Of a stretch of DNA of 41,341 nt, positions 30,591 through 38,187 are shown one piece after another. The position numbers were made by a program, and so were the translations under genes. The stretch covers positions 87,350 to 128,690 of the forward strand of contig JAAYVD010000050.1 of NCBI GenBank assembly GCA_012517355.1. Direction: 5' to 3'. This stretch comes from Candidatus Rifleibacteriota bacterium (GTDB lineage Bacteria; Muiribacteriota; Ozemobacteria; Ozemobacterales; Ozemobacteraceae). Position 1 is the first letter of the stretch. Each line of letters begins with the position of its first letter. Below the pieces are notes generated by a model. That model was given only the letters and a program-made list of their open reading frames with translations, was not told the origin of the DNA and searched no databases.

Positions 30591-31634
30591 ATGAAACGTC
30601 TCCTTCTCCTGGCGGCCGCCGTTCTGCTGTTCATCGCTCCTTCCCCCGCCCCCGGCGGGACCACCCCACCCGCCAGCCGCGTCACCGTCGGGGCGGGGGT
30701 GCGCCTGCGGGCCGCCCCCCAGACCACCGGCGCCGAGGTTTGCCTGCTGCCCCTCGGAACCGTCCTGGAAGTCCGTGAACGCGGCGCGGCGCCAGCCACC
30801 GTCGGGACGAAAACCGACTTCTGGTACCAGGTGAAAGCCCCTGACGGCCGCTCCGGCTGGGTCTTTGGCGCCCTCACCCGGCCGTTTTCCCCCGACCAGG
30901 CCAGGACGTTCTGGCGCGAGCTGTTCGCCGAGCGCCTGGCCAAGGAGGACGCCTCCCTCGACGACCACCGGGAACTCTTCCAACTGGTGGAGCGCTTGCA
31001 GAAGCAGTTCCCCGTCCCGGCCGCCACCGCGGGCGGCCGGCCCGCCTCCGACGAGGACCGCGCCTTCGCCTTCGAACTCGCCCTGGTCCGCCTGCAGGCC
31101 CTGCACGCCATGCTGGCAGCCATTCCCCACGACCGCCGGGAGAAGATCGTCAAGACCGACCCGCTCCTCAAATCCCTGGCCGATCTCATCGTCTACAGCG
31201 AACCCGCCGGTTGCCACTTCGTGCGGGCCGACGAGTTCTGGAACCTGGCCGACCGGGCCGCTCCCCTTCCCGTCGCCGAGACCATCGCCTGGGCGGCCGC
31301 CCGCCAGCCCCTGCCCGGCGAGACCGAGGGCTACATCCCGGCGGTGCTCGCCGTCATCCGCCTCACCGACGGCCGCTACCTCGACCGTTTTCCCAAAGGG
31401 CCCCACGCGGAGGACGCGGTGAAGCGCATCGACGAGTATCTGGGCAACTTCGACGAGTTCGAGTTCACCCGCGACAACCTGCCTCTCGAGGACGTCGCCA
31501 GCGCCGCCGAGGAACTCGACGCCCTCGAGAAAACCCTCGAGCCGACCGGTTCCCCCCTCCTCGTCTCCGTCTTCCAGCGCCTCGCCCGCCTGCGCGCCCT
31601 CTGCCGCCCCGACCCGGCCGCCGGGAAAAACTGA
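30591..31634 (+). CDS. Exported SH3-domain protein
   Basis: 347 residues. GGAGG (30577-30581) precedes two ATGs: one at 30586 that reads Met-Ser-stop, and the chosen ATG 30591, whose first base lies in that two-codon ORF. The protein starts with a signal peptide (MKRLLLLAAAVLLFIAPSPA), then a bacterial SH3 domain (VTVGAGVRLRAAPQTTGAEV to FWYQVKAPDGRSGWVFGALT, residues of about 35-100). A helical region of about 240 residues follows (HRELFQLVERLQKQF, RIDEYLGNFDEFEF, ALEKTLEPTG) and matches no family I know. Probably periplasmic; ligand unknown. It shares a palindromic promoter site with dprA. Confidence 0.8.
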   Translation: MKRLLLLAAAVLLFIAPSPAPGGTTPPASRVTVGAGVRLRAAPQTTGAEVCLLPLGTVLEVRERGAAPATVGTKTDFWYQVKAPDGRSGWVFGALTRPFSPDQARTFWRELFAERLAKEDASLDDHRELFQLVERLQKQFPVPAATAGGRPASDEDRAFAFELALVRLQALHAMLAAIPHDRREKIVKTDPLLKSLADLIVYSEPAGCHFVRADEFWNLADRAAPLPVAETIAWAAARQPLPGETEGYIPAVLAVIRLTDGRYLDRFPKGPHAEDAVKRIDEYLGNFDEFEFTRDNLPLEDVASAAEELDALEKTLEPTGSPLLVSVFQRLARLRALCRPDPAAGKN

Positions 31635-31674
31635 TTCCCTCACCGGGCTGGCCCCCCGCCGACCCCCGAAAGCC

Positions 31675-32526
31675 TTAGATGTCGGCCGGCTCCAGCGGTT
31701 CCGCGCCGGCCTCGAGCAGGCATTGATTCCCCGCCCACAGCGGGCCTGCCGCGGGCGGCACCACCACCCGCACCCGGCGGCCGGCCCGCCGGGCATGTTC
31801 CGCGGTCAGCAACGCCCCGCTCCGGGCGGGGGCCTGCACCACGATCGTCTCCTCGGCCAACCCCGCCACGATCCGATTGCGGGTCGGGAAAAACCCCGGG
31901 CGCGGGGCGGTCCCCGGCAGGAGCTCGCTCAGCAGAGCCCCCCGGGCCGCGATCTCCGCGAACAGGACGGCATGCGCCCGCGGGAACACCACGTCCACGC
32001 CGCAACCCAAGACGGCCACGGTGTGTCCCCCTGCCGCCAGCGCCCCACGGTGCGCCGCGGCATCGATCCCCGCCGCCCCGCCGCTGACCACCACGCGCCC
32101 CGCGGCAGCCAGGACACGACCGAGCCTCTCCGCCAGCGGAAGCCCGGCGGCGTCGGCCCGCCGGGTCCCGACCACCGCCACCATCGGTTCGACCGGCAGG
32201 GCCCCCCGCCCGAACAGCACGGGCGGCGGCTCGGACAGGTCAGCGAGCCGCCCCGGATACCCCGGCCCGCCCCAATGCCACCCCAGCCCGCCCTCGGCCA
32301 AAAACCGCTCCGCCGCGGCCACCCCCTCTTCGGTGGCCGCCTTCCTCCGGCTGACCGCCGGCAGGGAAGACCGCCGCTGCGGCAGGACGGCCAGCCAGGC
32401 GGCCAGCGCCGCCGAGGGGCTGCCATGCGCCGACACCAGGTCCTTGAACCCGGCCGCCCCCACGCCCGGCAACCGGCTCAACCGCACGGCCGCCAGCAGC
32501 TCCGCCCGTCCGGGAACAGGGACCAT
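31675..32526 (-). CDS. dprA: DNA-processing protein DprA
   Basis: About 283 residues. The N-terminal helix-hairpin-helix-like part (LSRLPGVGAAGFKDLVSAHG) is followed by the Rossmann-like DprA core: VAVVGTRRADAAG, VVSGGAAGIDAAAHRGALAA, VAVLGCGVDVVFP, SELLPGTAPRPGFFPTRNRI and VVQAPARSGALLTAEHARRA. DprA loads RecA on single-stranded DNA taken up in transformation. The usual C-terminal winged-helix domain is missing, so it is at the short end of the family. I chose ATG 32526 (MVPVPGRAELL). In-frame GTG 32529 and several codons up to ATG 32589 are alternatives, but the latter falls inside the operator. It is convergent with the SH3 gene. Confidence 0.9.
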   Translation of the reverse strand: MVPVPGRAELLAAVRLSRLPGVGAAGFKDLVSAHGSPSAALAAWLAVLPQRRSSLPAVSRRKAATEEGVAAAERFLAEGGLGWHWGGPGYPGRLADLSEPPPVLFGRGALPVEPMVAVVGTRRADAAGLPLAERLGRVLAAAGRVVVSGGAAGIDAAAHRGALAAGGHTVAVLGCGVDVVFPRAHAVLFAEIAARGALLSELLPGTAPRPGFFPTRNRIVAGLAEETIVVQAPARSGALLTAEHARRAGRRVRVVVPPAAGPLWAGNQCLLEAGAEPLEPADI

Positions 32527-32583
32527 CACCGCCCCCCGGCCGCCATACCACGCCCCTCCCGACACGCCCACATTTCCTTTTTT

Positions 32584-32605
32584 GTACAACTATTGATTAT
32601 TGTAC
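32584..32605 (-). promoter_or_regulatory. Operator-like inverted repeat upstream of dprA
   Basis: GTACAA-N10-TTGTAC, with a minus-strand TACAAT (-10 candidate, 32604-32599) beginning inside it. The -35 is weak. Matches the site at 30551-30572 in sequence, spacing and position of the -10. Confidence 0.5.
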
Positions 32606-32663
32606 CAAACATCAATTTGCGCCATTCGCGGGCATCTCCCGGAATGAAAGGACCGGAAAACCA

Positions 32664-32912
32664 CCCCTTCCTCGGACCCTCTTGCCACGCCACGATGTGC
32701 TGACCCCGCTCGCCCTTTCCCCTTCCTTCCCCGTTTCCCCTGCCGTTCCTGAGGTAGAAGCCAACCCGCCAGGCTCTTCAAATGCCGGGTCCTCTCCCTT
32801 CCCCCCACCTTCCTCGGACCCTCTTGCCACGCCACGATGCGCTGACCCCGCTCGCCCTTTCCCCTTCCTTCCCCGTTTCCCCTGCCGTTCCTGAGGTACA
32901 GGCCAACCCCCC
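32664..32912 (+). repeat. Tandem duplication, period 142 bp
   Basis: Copies at 32664-32770 and 32806-32912 are almost identical over about 105 bases (CTTGCCACGCCACGATG, CTGACCCCGCTCGCCC, GTTCCTGAGGTA). A diverged relative (CCTGCCACGCCAAAATGTCC) lies at 41083-41165. No gene is seen in 32606-33046. Confidence 0.85.
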
Positions 32913-33046
32913 AGAGCGGTCAAAAAACCGGTCCTGCCCCGGATGCCTGGCCATCAACCGAAACCCCTTGACGCTCCTGGAGCGGCTATTGCAAACAGGC
33001 CCTGTCGGTTCGCGGATATCTGCGCCCCTTCCCCTGGCGCGGGCAG

Positions 33047-34075
33047 TCAGCTCTCCCCCCACTCCTTCAACTTCATCTGCAGCGAGCGCAGGGAGATGCC
33101 CAGCCGCTTGGCGGTCTGGGTCTTGTTCCGCTCCAGCGCCGCGTAGGCGGCCAGCACGTAGGCGCGCTCGACCTCGGCCAGGGACCTGACCTCGCCGGCC
33201 TCCCGGGGCAGGCTCCCCCCCGACCCCGCCGACGGCCCGCCGCCTTTCACGGCGAAGGGGGCCTGGCAGAGCCGCACGTGGTCGGGAAGGTCGCCGAGCC
33301 CCACCGTCCCGCCGTCCATCATGGTGACCGCGAAATGCAGGCAATTCTCCAGCTCCCGGATGTTCCCCGGCCAGGAGTATGCCGTCAGCAGGGTCTCCAC
33401 TTCGGGGGCCAGCCGCACCTCGCCCTCCCATCCCTGCTGCCGCGCGAACCCGGCCGCGAAATGCCGCGCCAGGGGCAGGATGTCCTCGCGCCGGTCCCGC
33501 AGGGGCGGAATGGTCAACGGGAAAAGGTTGATCCGGAAGTAGAGGTCTTCCCGGAACCGGCCTTCCTCGACCAGCGTCTCCAGGTCCTGGTTGGTGGCCG
33601 CCACCACCCTCGTCTCGACCCGGTGCGAACGCGCCGCACCGACCGGCTGGACCTCCCCGGTCTGCAGCACCCGCAGCAACTTGACCTGGTGCTCGGGCGC
33701 CATGTCGCCGATCTCGTCGAGGAACAGCGTCCCCCCGTCGGCCTCGTCGAACCGGCCGGTGCGGTCCCGGTCAGCCCCCGTGAAACTGCCCTTCTGGTGC
33801 CCGAACAGCTCGCTCTCGAACAGCTCGCGGGGGATGGCGGCCGCATTGACCGCGATGAAGGGCTTCCCCGCCCGCGGCCCCTGCAGATGGATCGCCTGGG
33901 CCAGGATCTCCTTCCCCGTGCCCGACTCCCCCCTGATCAGCACGGGCCCCGTACTGCGGGCCACTTTGCGCACGATCTCGCAGATCTGCTTGATCTGCCG
34001 GTTCTCGCCGAACAGGCAACGGCTGGTACCCACGGCGGCCAAAGGATTGTCCATGATTCCGGGCGGCATCGACAT
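33047..34075 (-). CDS. Sigma-54-dependent activator lacking a sensor domain
   Basis: About 342 residues from ATG 34075; ATGs at 34069 and 34054 are close alternatives, and none has a strong ribosome site. It consists of only an AAA+ domain and a Fis-type helix-turn-helix: Walker A GESGTGKE (49-56), sigma-54 contact loop GSFTGA (96-101, the common GAFTGA with A to S), Walker B GGTLFLDE (114-121), the arginine-containing FREDLYFRINLFPL, and C-terminal NKTQTAKRLGISLRSLQMKL. It remodels RpoN holoenzyme at enhancer-dependent promoters. With no REC, GAF or PAS domain it is probably controlled by abundance or a partner protein. Divergent from the L25 gene. Confidence 0.92.
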   Translation of the reverse strand: MSMPPGIMDNPLAAVGTSRCLFGENRQIKQICEIVRKVARSTGPVLIRGESGTGKEILAQAIHLQGPRAGKPFIAVNAAAIPRELFESELFGHQKGSFTGADRDRTGRFDEADGGTLFLDEIGDMAPEHQVKLLRVLQTGEVQPVGAARSHRVETRVVAATNQDLETLVEEGRFREDLYFRINLFPLTIPPLRDRREDILPLARHFAAGFARQQGWEGEVRLAPEVETLLTAYSWPGNIRELENCLHFAVTMMDGGTVGLGDLPDHVRLCQAPFAVKGGGPSAGSGGSLPREAGEVRSLAEVERAYVLAAYAALERNKTQTAKRLGISLRSLQMKLKEWGES

Positions 34076-34093
34076 GCCCGCAGAATACCAGAA

Positions 34094-34122
34094 TTGACCG
34101 GGGGGGCGAAAGGTGATATAGT
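34094..34122 (+). promoter_or_regulatory. Sigma-70-type promoter for L25 gene
   Basis: TTGACC (34094-34099), 17-bp spacer, TATAGT (34117-34122), 38 bases before ATG 34160. A strong match, as expected for a ribosomal gene. Confidence 0.8.
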
Positions 34123-34159
34123 GAAGATCCCATTTTGCCGATGTAGAAAAGGAGATTCT

Positions 34160-34879
34160 ATGGCAGAGTTTACATTGAACGCTGAAGTAAGAACCCAGAC
34201 GGGCAAAGGGGATTCCAGGCGCCTTCGCATGAAGGGTTTGGTTCCCGCCGTCATCTATGGAACGGGGATCACCCCCCTGCACATCGCCCTGTCCCGGCAT
34301 GACTTCGAACGCACCATGCTGAAGGCGAAGCGCAACTCCATCCTGAAGATTGCCTTCGGTGGCAAGGAGACCGACCGCGAGGTCATCATCCGCGACCACC
34401 AGAAGGACTTCATCACCCACCACTTCTCGCACATCGACTTCCAGGCCATCGACCTCGCCGTGCCCATCAAGGTCGAGGTCGACCTCAACCTCGTCGGGGA
34501 GCCGATCGGCAAGAAGGCCGGCGCCATCCTCACCTCCCAGCTGCGCACCATCCGCATCGAGTGCCTGCCGGCCAAGATCCCGGCCAAGATCGACCTCGAC
34601 GTCAGCACCCTCGACGTCGGCGACTCGCTGCACGTCTCCGACCTGCCCAAGAGCGAGTTCAAGATCCTGTCCAATCCCAAGCTGACGATCTGCCAGATGT
34701 CCATCGTCAAGGAAGAAGTGGTCGCCGCCCCGGTGGCCGCTGCCGAACCCGGTGCCGAAGGCGCCGCCCCGGCCGAAGGAGCCGCCCCTGGCGCCGCTCC
34801 CGCCGCCGGTGCCGCCCCCGCTGCCGGTGCCGCCCCTGCCGCCGCCCCGGCGGATGCCAAGAAGGAAGGCAAGAAGTAA
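34160..34879 (+). CDS. rplY: 50S ribosomal protein L25 (Ctc/TL5 type)
   Basis: 239 residues. AAAAGGAG precedes ATG 34160. The N-terminal 5S-rRNA-binding domain is clear (LNAEVRTQTGKGDSRRLRMK, GLVPAVIYGTG, SILKIAFGGKETDREVIIRD, FSHIDFQAIDL), followed by the TL5/Ctc beta-domain (KVEVDLNLVGEPIGKKAGAI, IDLDVSTLDVGDSLHVSDLP). The last 45 residues are an Ala/Pro/Gly-rich tail of GAAPAAGAAP repeats ending in Lys-rich residues, longer than in most L25 proteins. It binds 5S rRNA in the large subunit. A good terminator follows, so it is probably a single-gene unit. Confidence 0.95.
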   Translation: MAEFTLNAEVRTQTGKGDSRRLRMKGLVPAVIYGTGITPLHIALSRHDFERTMLKAKRNSILKIAFGGKETDREVIIRDHQKDFITHHFSHIDFQAIDLAVPIKVEVDLNLVGEPIGKKAGAILTSQLRTIRIECLPAKIPAKIDLDVSTLDVGDSLHVSDLPKSEFKILSNPKLTICQMSIVKEEVVAAPVAAAEPGAEGAAPAEGAAPGAAPAAGAAPAAGAAPAAAPADAKKEGKK

Positions 34880-34937
34880 CACAACGAAGGAGTCGGGCCC
34901 CATCTTCGTGGCTCAATACCAGACCAGCAACCGAACA

Positions 34938-34970
34938 GCCGTTCTCCCCACCGGGAGAACGGCTTGTTTC
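34938..34970 (+). terminator. Rho-independent terminator of L25 gene
   Basis: GCCGTTCTCCC-cacc-GGGAGAACGGC, an 11-bp perfect stem followed by TTGTTTCC. It lies 58 bases after the stop and before the palindromic element pair. Confidence 0.85.
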
Positions 34971-35004
34971 CTCTTTTCTCCCGGCTCGTCCCGACCGGGT
35001 GTTC

Positions 35005-35086
35005 TGACCGACACGATGTCGGAAATACCCCTTTGCCGCCATGGATGGCAGCGCGAAACGCCCGTTACGCGCACCGCAAAGGGGCC
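35005..35086 (+). repeat. Dispersed palindromic element, copy R12
   Basis: TGACCGACACGATGTCGGAA, outer stem CCCCTTTGC/GCAAAGGGG intact, arm GCGAAACGCCCGTTACGC with one mismatch. Intergenic, upstream of carD, tandem with R13. Confidence 0.92.
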
Positions 35087-35170
35087 GACCGACGACACGA
35101 TGTCGGCCTTGTCCCCTTGCCGCCACGGATGGCAGCGCGAAACGCCCGTTTCGCGCATCGCAAGGTGGCC
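35085..35170 (+). repeat. Dispersed palindromic element, copy R13
   Basis: CCGACCGACGACACGATGTC (a 3-base insertion), CCCCTTGC/GCAAGGTGG outer stem and an intact GCGAAACgcccGTTTCGC arm. It shares two bases with the end of R12 and lies 54 bases before carD. The rest of 34880-35224 is the L25 terminator. Confidence 0.92.
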
Positions 35171-35224
35171 GTCCTCTGCCCTCCGTCCTTCCGCCCTCAA
35201 TTTTGTGGTGCAGGAGTAGAGTAG

Positions 35225-35734
35225 ATGCATACCTTCGAGATCGGATCCCCCATCGTCCACCCGATCCACGGCGCCGGAATCCTCCGGCAGATCGAAAAAC
35301 GTCAGGTGCGGGGGAGACTGTTGCGATACTACGTCATCGATTTCCCGTACAGTGATCTCGGCCAGGTCATGGTCCCGGTCGATATGGCCGACAAGGTCGG
35401 CCTCCGCGTGATCAACGCCCGGACCAACATCGACACCATCTTCGACACCCTGGGCGGCAACTTCTCCGAGGCCGAAGAAGAGGAGAGCAAGAGCTTCCAC
35501 CAGCGCTACCGCGAGTATCTCGAGAAGATCCAGAGCGGCGACCTCAACCAGGTCGCCCAGGTCTACCGCCTGCTGTACCGCCGCAGCATGATCAAACCCC
35601 TCGGCACCAAGGACAAGGCCCTCTTCGAGACCGCCCGCCAGCTCCTCGTCTCCGAGATCGTCTACGCCCGCGCCGTGGGCGACGACGAGGCCCGCACCCT
35701 CCTCGACGAAGCCATGGAGGACCTGGTCTTCTGA
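35225..35734 (+). CDS. carD: CarD/CdnL-family transcription regulator
   Basis: 169 residues. AGGAG precedes ATG 35225 with a longer than usual spacing. The N-terminal RNA-polymerase-interacting Tudor-like domain is visible (IGSPIVHPIHGAGILRQIEK, YYVIDFPYSDLGQVMVPVDM), followed by the helical DNA-binding domain (QRYREYLEKIQSGDLNQVAQ, YRLLYRRSM, ALFETARQLLVSEIVYAR). CarD-type proteins stabilise RNA polymerase open complexes, notably at rRNA promoters. It is preceded by a tandem pair of structured palindromic elements and followed by a rho-independent terminator, so it is probably monocistronic. I see no good promoter between R13 and the start; transcription may begin before or inside the elements. 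Confidence 0.9.
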   Translation: MHTFEIGSPIVHPIHGAGILRQIEKRQVRGRLLRYYVIDFPYSDLGQVMVPVDMADKVGLRVINARTNIDTIFDTLGGNFSEAEEEESKSFHQRYREYLEKIQSGDLNQVAQVYRLLYRRSMIKPLGTKDKALFETARQLLVSEIVYARAVGDDEARTLLDEAMEDLVF

Positions 35735-35767
35735 CCCGTTCCTGACCTCTCAGCCCCGTCCGTCACT

Positions 35768-35798
35768 CCCGCCACCCCGTCCCGGGGCGGCGGGTTTT
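35768..35798. terminator. Bidirectional rho-independent terminator
   Basis: CCCGCC-a-CCCCG/CGGGG-c-GGCGGG followed by TTTTCC, between convergent carD and the dehydrogenase gene. Confidence 0.85.
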
Positions 35799-35810
35799 CC
35801 TTTCAGGGTG

Positions 35811-36791
35811 TCACCATTTCCGGGACCGCCAGGCCGGGGTCGTGTAGACCTCGGGGTTGACGGTGTGGGAGGCCTTGCCGCCGGTCAGGGCCTCGTGCAA
35901 CGAGCGGGCGGCCATCATCCCCATCTCGGTGCGGGTTTCCACCGTGCCCGAGCCGATGTGCGGCAGCAGCACCGCGTTCGGCGCCTGCCACAGGCCGGGA
36001 TGCACCTTCGGCTCCTCCTCGAACACGTCGAGGCCCGCCCCCAGCAGATGGCCCTCGGCCAGCACCACGGCCAGCGCCGCCTCGTCGATCACCGGCCCAC
36101 GCGCGGTATTGATCAACACCGCCCCGCGCTTCATCCGCCGCAGCTCGGCCGCCCCGAACAGGTGGCGCGTCGTGTCCGCCAGCGGCACGTGCAGGCTGAT
36201 CGCGTCCGATTCCACCAGCAGCTTCTCGAACGACACGGCAGGCCACGGCAGGCCGGCCTTCGCGCCGGAGCGGGTGTGGTAGACGATCCGCATGCCGAAC
36301 GCCTCCGCCCGACGCGCCACCGCCTGGCCGATCCGCCCCATGCCAACGATGCCGAGGGTCTTGCCGCGCAGGTCGTGCCCGAGCAGCAGGTCGGGCTTCC
36401 AGCCTTTGAACTTCCCCTCGGCCAGATACCGCATGGCGGCCGGGACGCGCCGCATGACCATCAGCAGCAGGGTCATCGCCACGTCCGCCGTCGCGTCGGT
36501 CAACACGTCGGGGGTGTTCGTCACCGGGATGCCCGCCGCCGTGGCCGCGGCCACGTCGACGTTGTTGTATCCCACCGCGTAGTTCGCGATGGCCCGCAAC
36601 CGGCTTGCCGCGCCGATCACGTCGGCCCCCATCGGATCGCTCAGCAGGCAGATCACCCCGTCCGCCCCGGCCAGTTCCCGCCGGAATTCCTCGGTCGGCC
36701 GGTCGTCGGCCAGCATCGTCACCCGGTGTCCCCGTTCGCGCAGGAACGCGGGAGCCGGCCCCGGCAGGGGTCGGGAAATCAGAATGTCCAT
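35811..36791 (-). CDS. D-isomer 2-hydroxyacid dehydrogenase (glyoxylate/hydroxypyruvate reductase type)
   Basis: 326 residues. AGGAGGG lies just before ATG 36791. NAD(P)-binding Rossmann motif GIVGMGRIG (147-155); catalytic triad Arg231 (INTARGPVIDE), Glu260 (VFEEEP) and His278 (LLPHIGSGT). The substrate loop YAVGYNNVDV and TNTPDVLTDATADVAMTLLL are those of the D-glycerate dehydrogenase/glyoxylate reductase group. It should reduce glyoxylate to glycolate or hydroxypyruvate to D-glycerate in the cytosol. Lies 57 bases after the stop of the SH3 gene on the same strand and may be co-transcribed. Confidence 0.92.
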   Translation of the reverse strand: MDILISRPLPGPAPAFLRERGHRVTMLADDRPTEEFRRELAGADGVICLLSDPMGADVIGAASRLRAIANYAVGYNNVDVAAATAAGIPVTNTPDVLTDATADVAMTLLLMVMRRVPAAMRYLAEGKFKGWKPDLLLGHDLRGKTLGIVGMGRIGQAVARRAEAFGMRIVYHTRSGAKAGLPWPAVSFEKLLVESDAISLHVPLADTTRHLFGAAELRRMKRGAVLINTARGPVIDEAALAVVLAEGHLLGAGLDVFEEEPKVHPGLWQAPNAVLLPHIGSGTVETRTEMGMMAARSLHEALTGGKASHTVNPEVYTTPAWRSRKW

Positions 36792-36848
36792 GGTTCCCTC
36801 CTGGTCATTGGTGATGACAGTGAGCTTGGCACTCAATGAGTCTTGTAC

Positions 36849-38030
36849 TTATTTCGAAATCGTGATCGTCCAGGTGGCCGCCGCGGCGTCGAACCCGGCC
36901 ACGGCGTCGGTGTGGGAAAGGACCCCATCGGAGTTGACCACCACCCGCTGGAAGGCCAGGCGGTCCTCGCCCGACCAGACGGGGGCATGCGGGCCCCAGT
37001 CCTCGCCCTCGAAGGTGGCCTCCAGGGTGGCTTTTCCCTGCCGCACCGCGTAGATCTTCAAGGCGTTGGCCAGATACCCGGCCTGCAGATCGAGACTGGC
37101 CGTGCAGAAACGCGTCCAGCCGGGAGAAAAGACCGGCACATGGTCGAGCTGGACCTTTTCCCCGGACTTCAGCAGAACCAGGGTGCAGCCGCTCCATTCC
37201 CAGCCGGTGGCAAAGAGCACCACCATCCGCACCTCGGGGAAGAACCGCCCGAAACAATACCGGATACACGATTCGCCATACGACAGGTCGTCCTCGAACC
37301 GGAGGGTGCGACCGGCGTCCGTCCTGACCAGAAGGGTCCGCACCTCGCGTTTCACCACCCCACCGGTCTCGGCCAGCCGCCGCTCCTCGTCCCTGACCCA
37401 CGCTCCCAGGCTCTGCCCATACCAGTCCATGGAATAGGGGGGGGCCTGCGAGAGGTCTTCCTCCACGGGATCGGTCGAGACGAACCCGCCGAACACATAC
37501 CCCTCGCGGCCGTCCACCCGCACCTTCCACCAGAACTCTTCCCGGCCCTCGATCGTCTCCTGCTTTCCCTGGCGGGTCTCGACGACTTCCAGCCGCGTCC
37601 CGTAGGCGACCCGGCCCAGGGGCTTCCCCTGCCGGTCAGGGGTCGCGCGCAGCACCAGGCCGCTCTTGGCACTGACCAGGCCGGTCGGCAAGGGTGGCTC
37701 CTTCTCCTCCGCCGACGGCTCTCCATCCGGGGCGTCCGCCATCCGGGGGGCTGATCCGACCGACACGATGTCGGCCATACCCCTTTGCCGCCACGGATGG
37801 CGGCGCGAAACGCCGGTTTCGCGCACCGCAAAGGGGCCCTCCACCGACACGGTCTGGGAGGCCCCATCCAAGACGGTTCCGGCCTGGGCGGCTCCAGCCT
37901 GGGCGGCTCCAGCCTGGGCAGGCACCGGCGCCAGGAACAGCCAGGCACCGAGCCAGGCCATTCCGACCACCCCGATCACGTTGGCCTGCACCCACGAACC
38001 CGGCGCCATACGAATCCTGCGGATCTTCAT
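36849..38030 (-). CDS. Exported SH3 protein with palindromic element after its signal peptide
   Basis: 393 residues from ATG 38030. The signal peptide (VIGVVGMAWLGAWLFLAPVP) is followed by a 15-bp triplicate giving QAGAAQAGAAQAG, then residues of about 64-92 encoded by element R14 (GPFAVRETGVSRRHPWRQRG), and a Glu/Pro-rich linker. A bacterial SH3 domain follows (SGLVLRATPDRQGKPLGRVA to FWWKVRVDGREGYVFGGFVS, about 120-190). The last 200 residues are beta-rich (TLRFEDDLSYGESCIRYCFG, VVLFATGWEWSGCTLVLLKS) and I do not recognise them. Probably periplasmic, ligand unknown. Third exported SH3 protein of this window; the other two are at 7639 and 30591. Confidence 0.82.
   Translation of the reverse strand: MKIRRIRMAPGSWVQANVIGVVGMAWLGAWLFLAPVPAQAGAAQAGAAQAGTVLDGASQTVSVEGPFAVRETGVSRRHPWRQRGMADIVSVGSAPRMADAPDGEPSAEEKEPPLPTGLVSAKSGLVLRATPDRQGKPLGRVAYGTRLEVVETRQGKQETIEGREEFWWKVRVDGREGYVFGGFVSTDPVEEDLSQAPPYSMDWYGQSLGAWVRDEERRLAETGGVVKREVRTLLVRTDAGRTLRFEDDLSYGESCIRYCFGRFFPEVRMVVLFATGWEWSGCTLVLLKSGEKVQLDHVPVFSPGWTRFCTASLDLQAGYLANALKIYAVRQGKATLEATFEGEDWGPHAPVWSGEDRLAFQRVVVNSDGVLSHTDAVAGFDAAAATWTITISK
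37756..37838 (+). repeat. Dispersed palindromic element, copy R14 (most intact)
   Basis: CCGACacgatGTCGG hairpin, then outer stem CCCCTTTGC (37780-37788) with GCAAAGGGG (37828-37836), enclosing CGCCAcggaTGGCG (37789-37802) and a 9-bp arm GCGCGAAAC/GTTTCGCGC with loop GCCG (37803-37824). A perfect three-way junction. It lies in frame in the SH3 gene on the opposite strand. Confidence 0.95.
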
Positions 38031-38059
38031 CACCAACACCCCCTGTCCGGTCTCCCCGC

Positions 38060-38065
38060 ATTGTA
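38060..38065 (-). promoter_or_regulatory. Extended -10 for exported SH3 gene
   Basis: TGTTACAAT on the minus strand (TACAAT at 38065-38060), 30 bases before ATG 38030; -35 weak. Confidence 0.5.
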
Positions 38066-38187
38066 ACAGACCCCCCGGCCGGCAACACACCAGGCGGGGT
38101 GGTGCGGGCGGGGTGGTGACCCCCGGTCTCCTGTGTTACAGTGGGCGCGGGCGCCTGACGCGCCAATCACGGTATTGGAGTGAGCCC

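Noticed and set aside
33278-34160. Extension of the L25 frame upstream by almost 300 codons.
   Set aside because: It runs antisense to the sigma-54 activator and across the L25 promoter. ATG 34160 has AAAAGGAG and starts at the conserved L25 N-terminus.
35005-35170. The 82-bp elements as tRNA or tRNA-like genes, given their size and cloverleaf-like folding.
   Set aside because: No CCA-compatible acceptor end, no TTC or D-loop consensus and no plausible anticodon arm; copies also decay within coding genes.
5022-37838. The 82-bp copies as a CRISPR array or an insertion sequence.
   Set aside because: They are scattered or in pairs, with no regular spacers, no cas genes, no transposase and no obvious target-site duplication.
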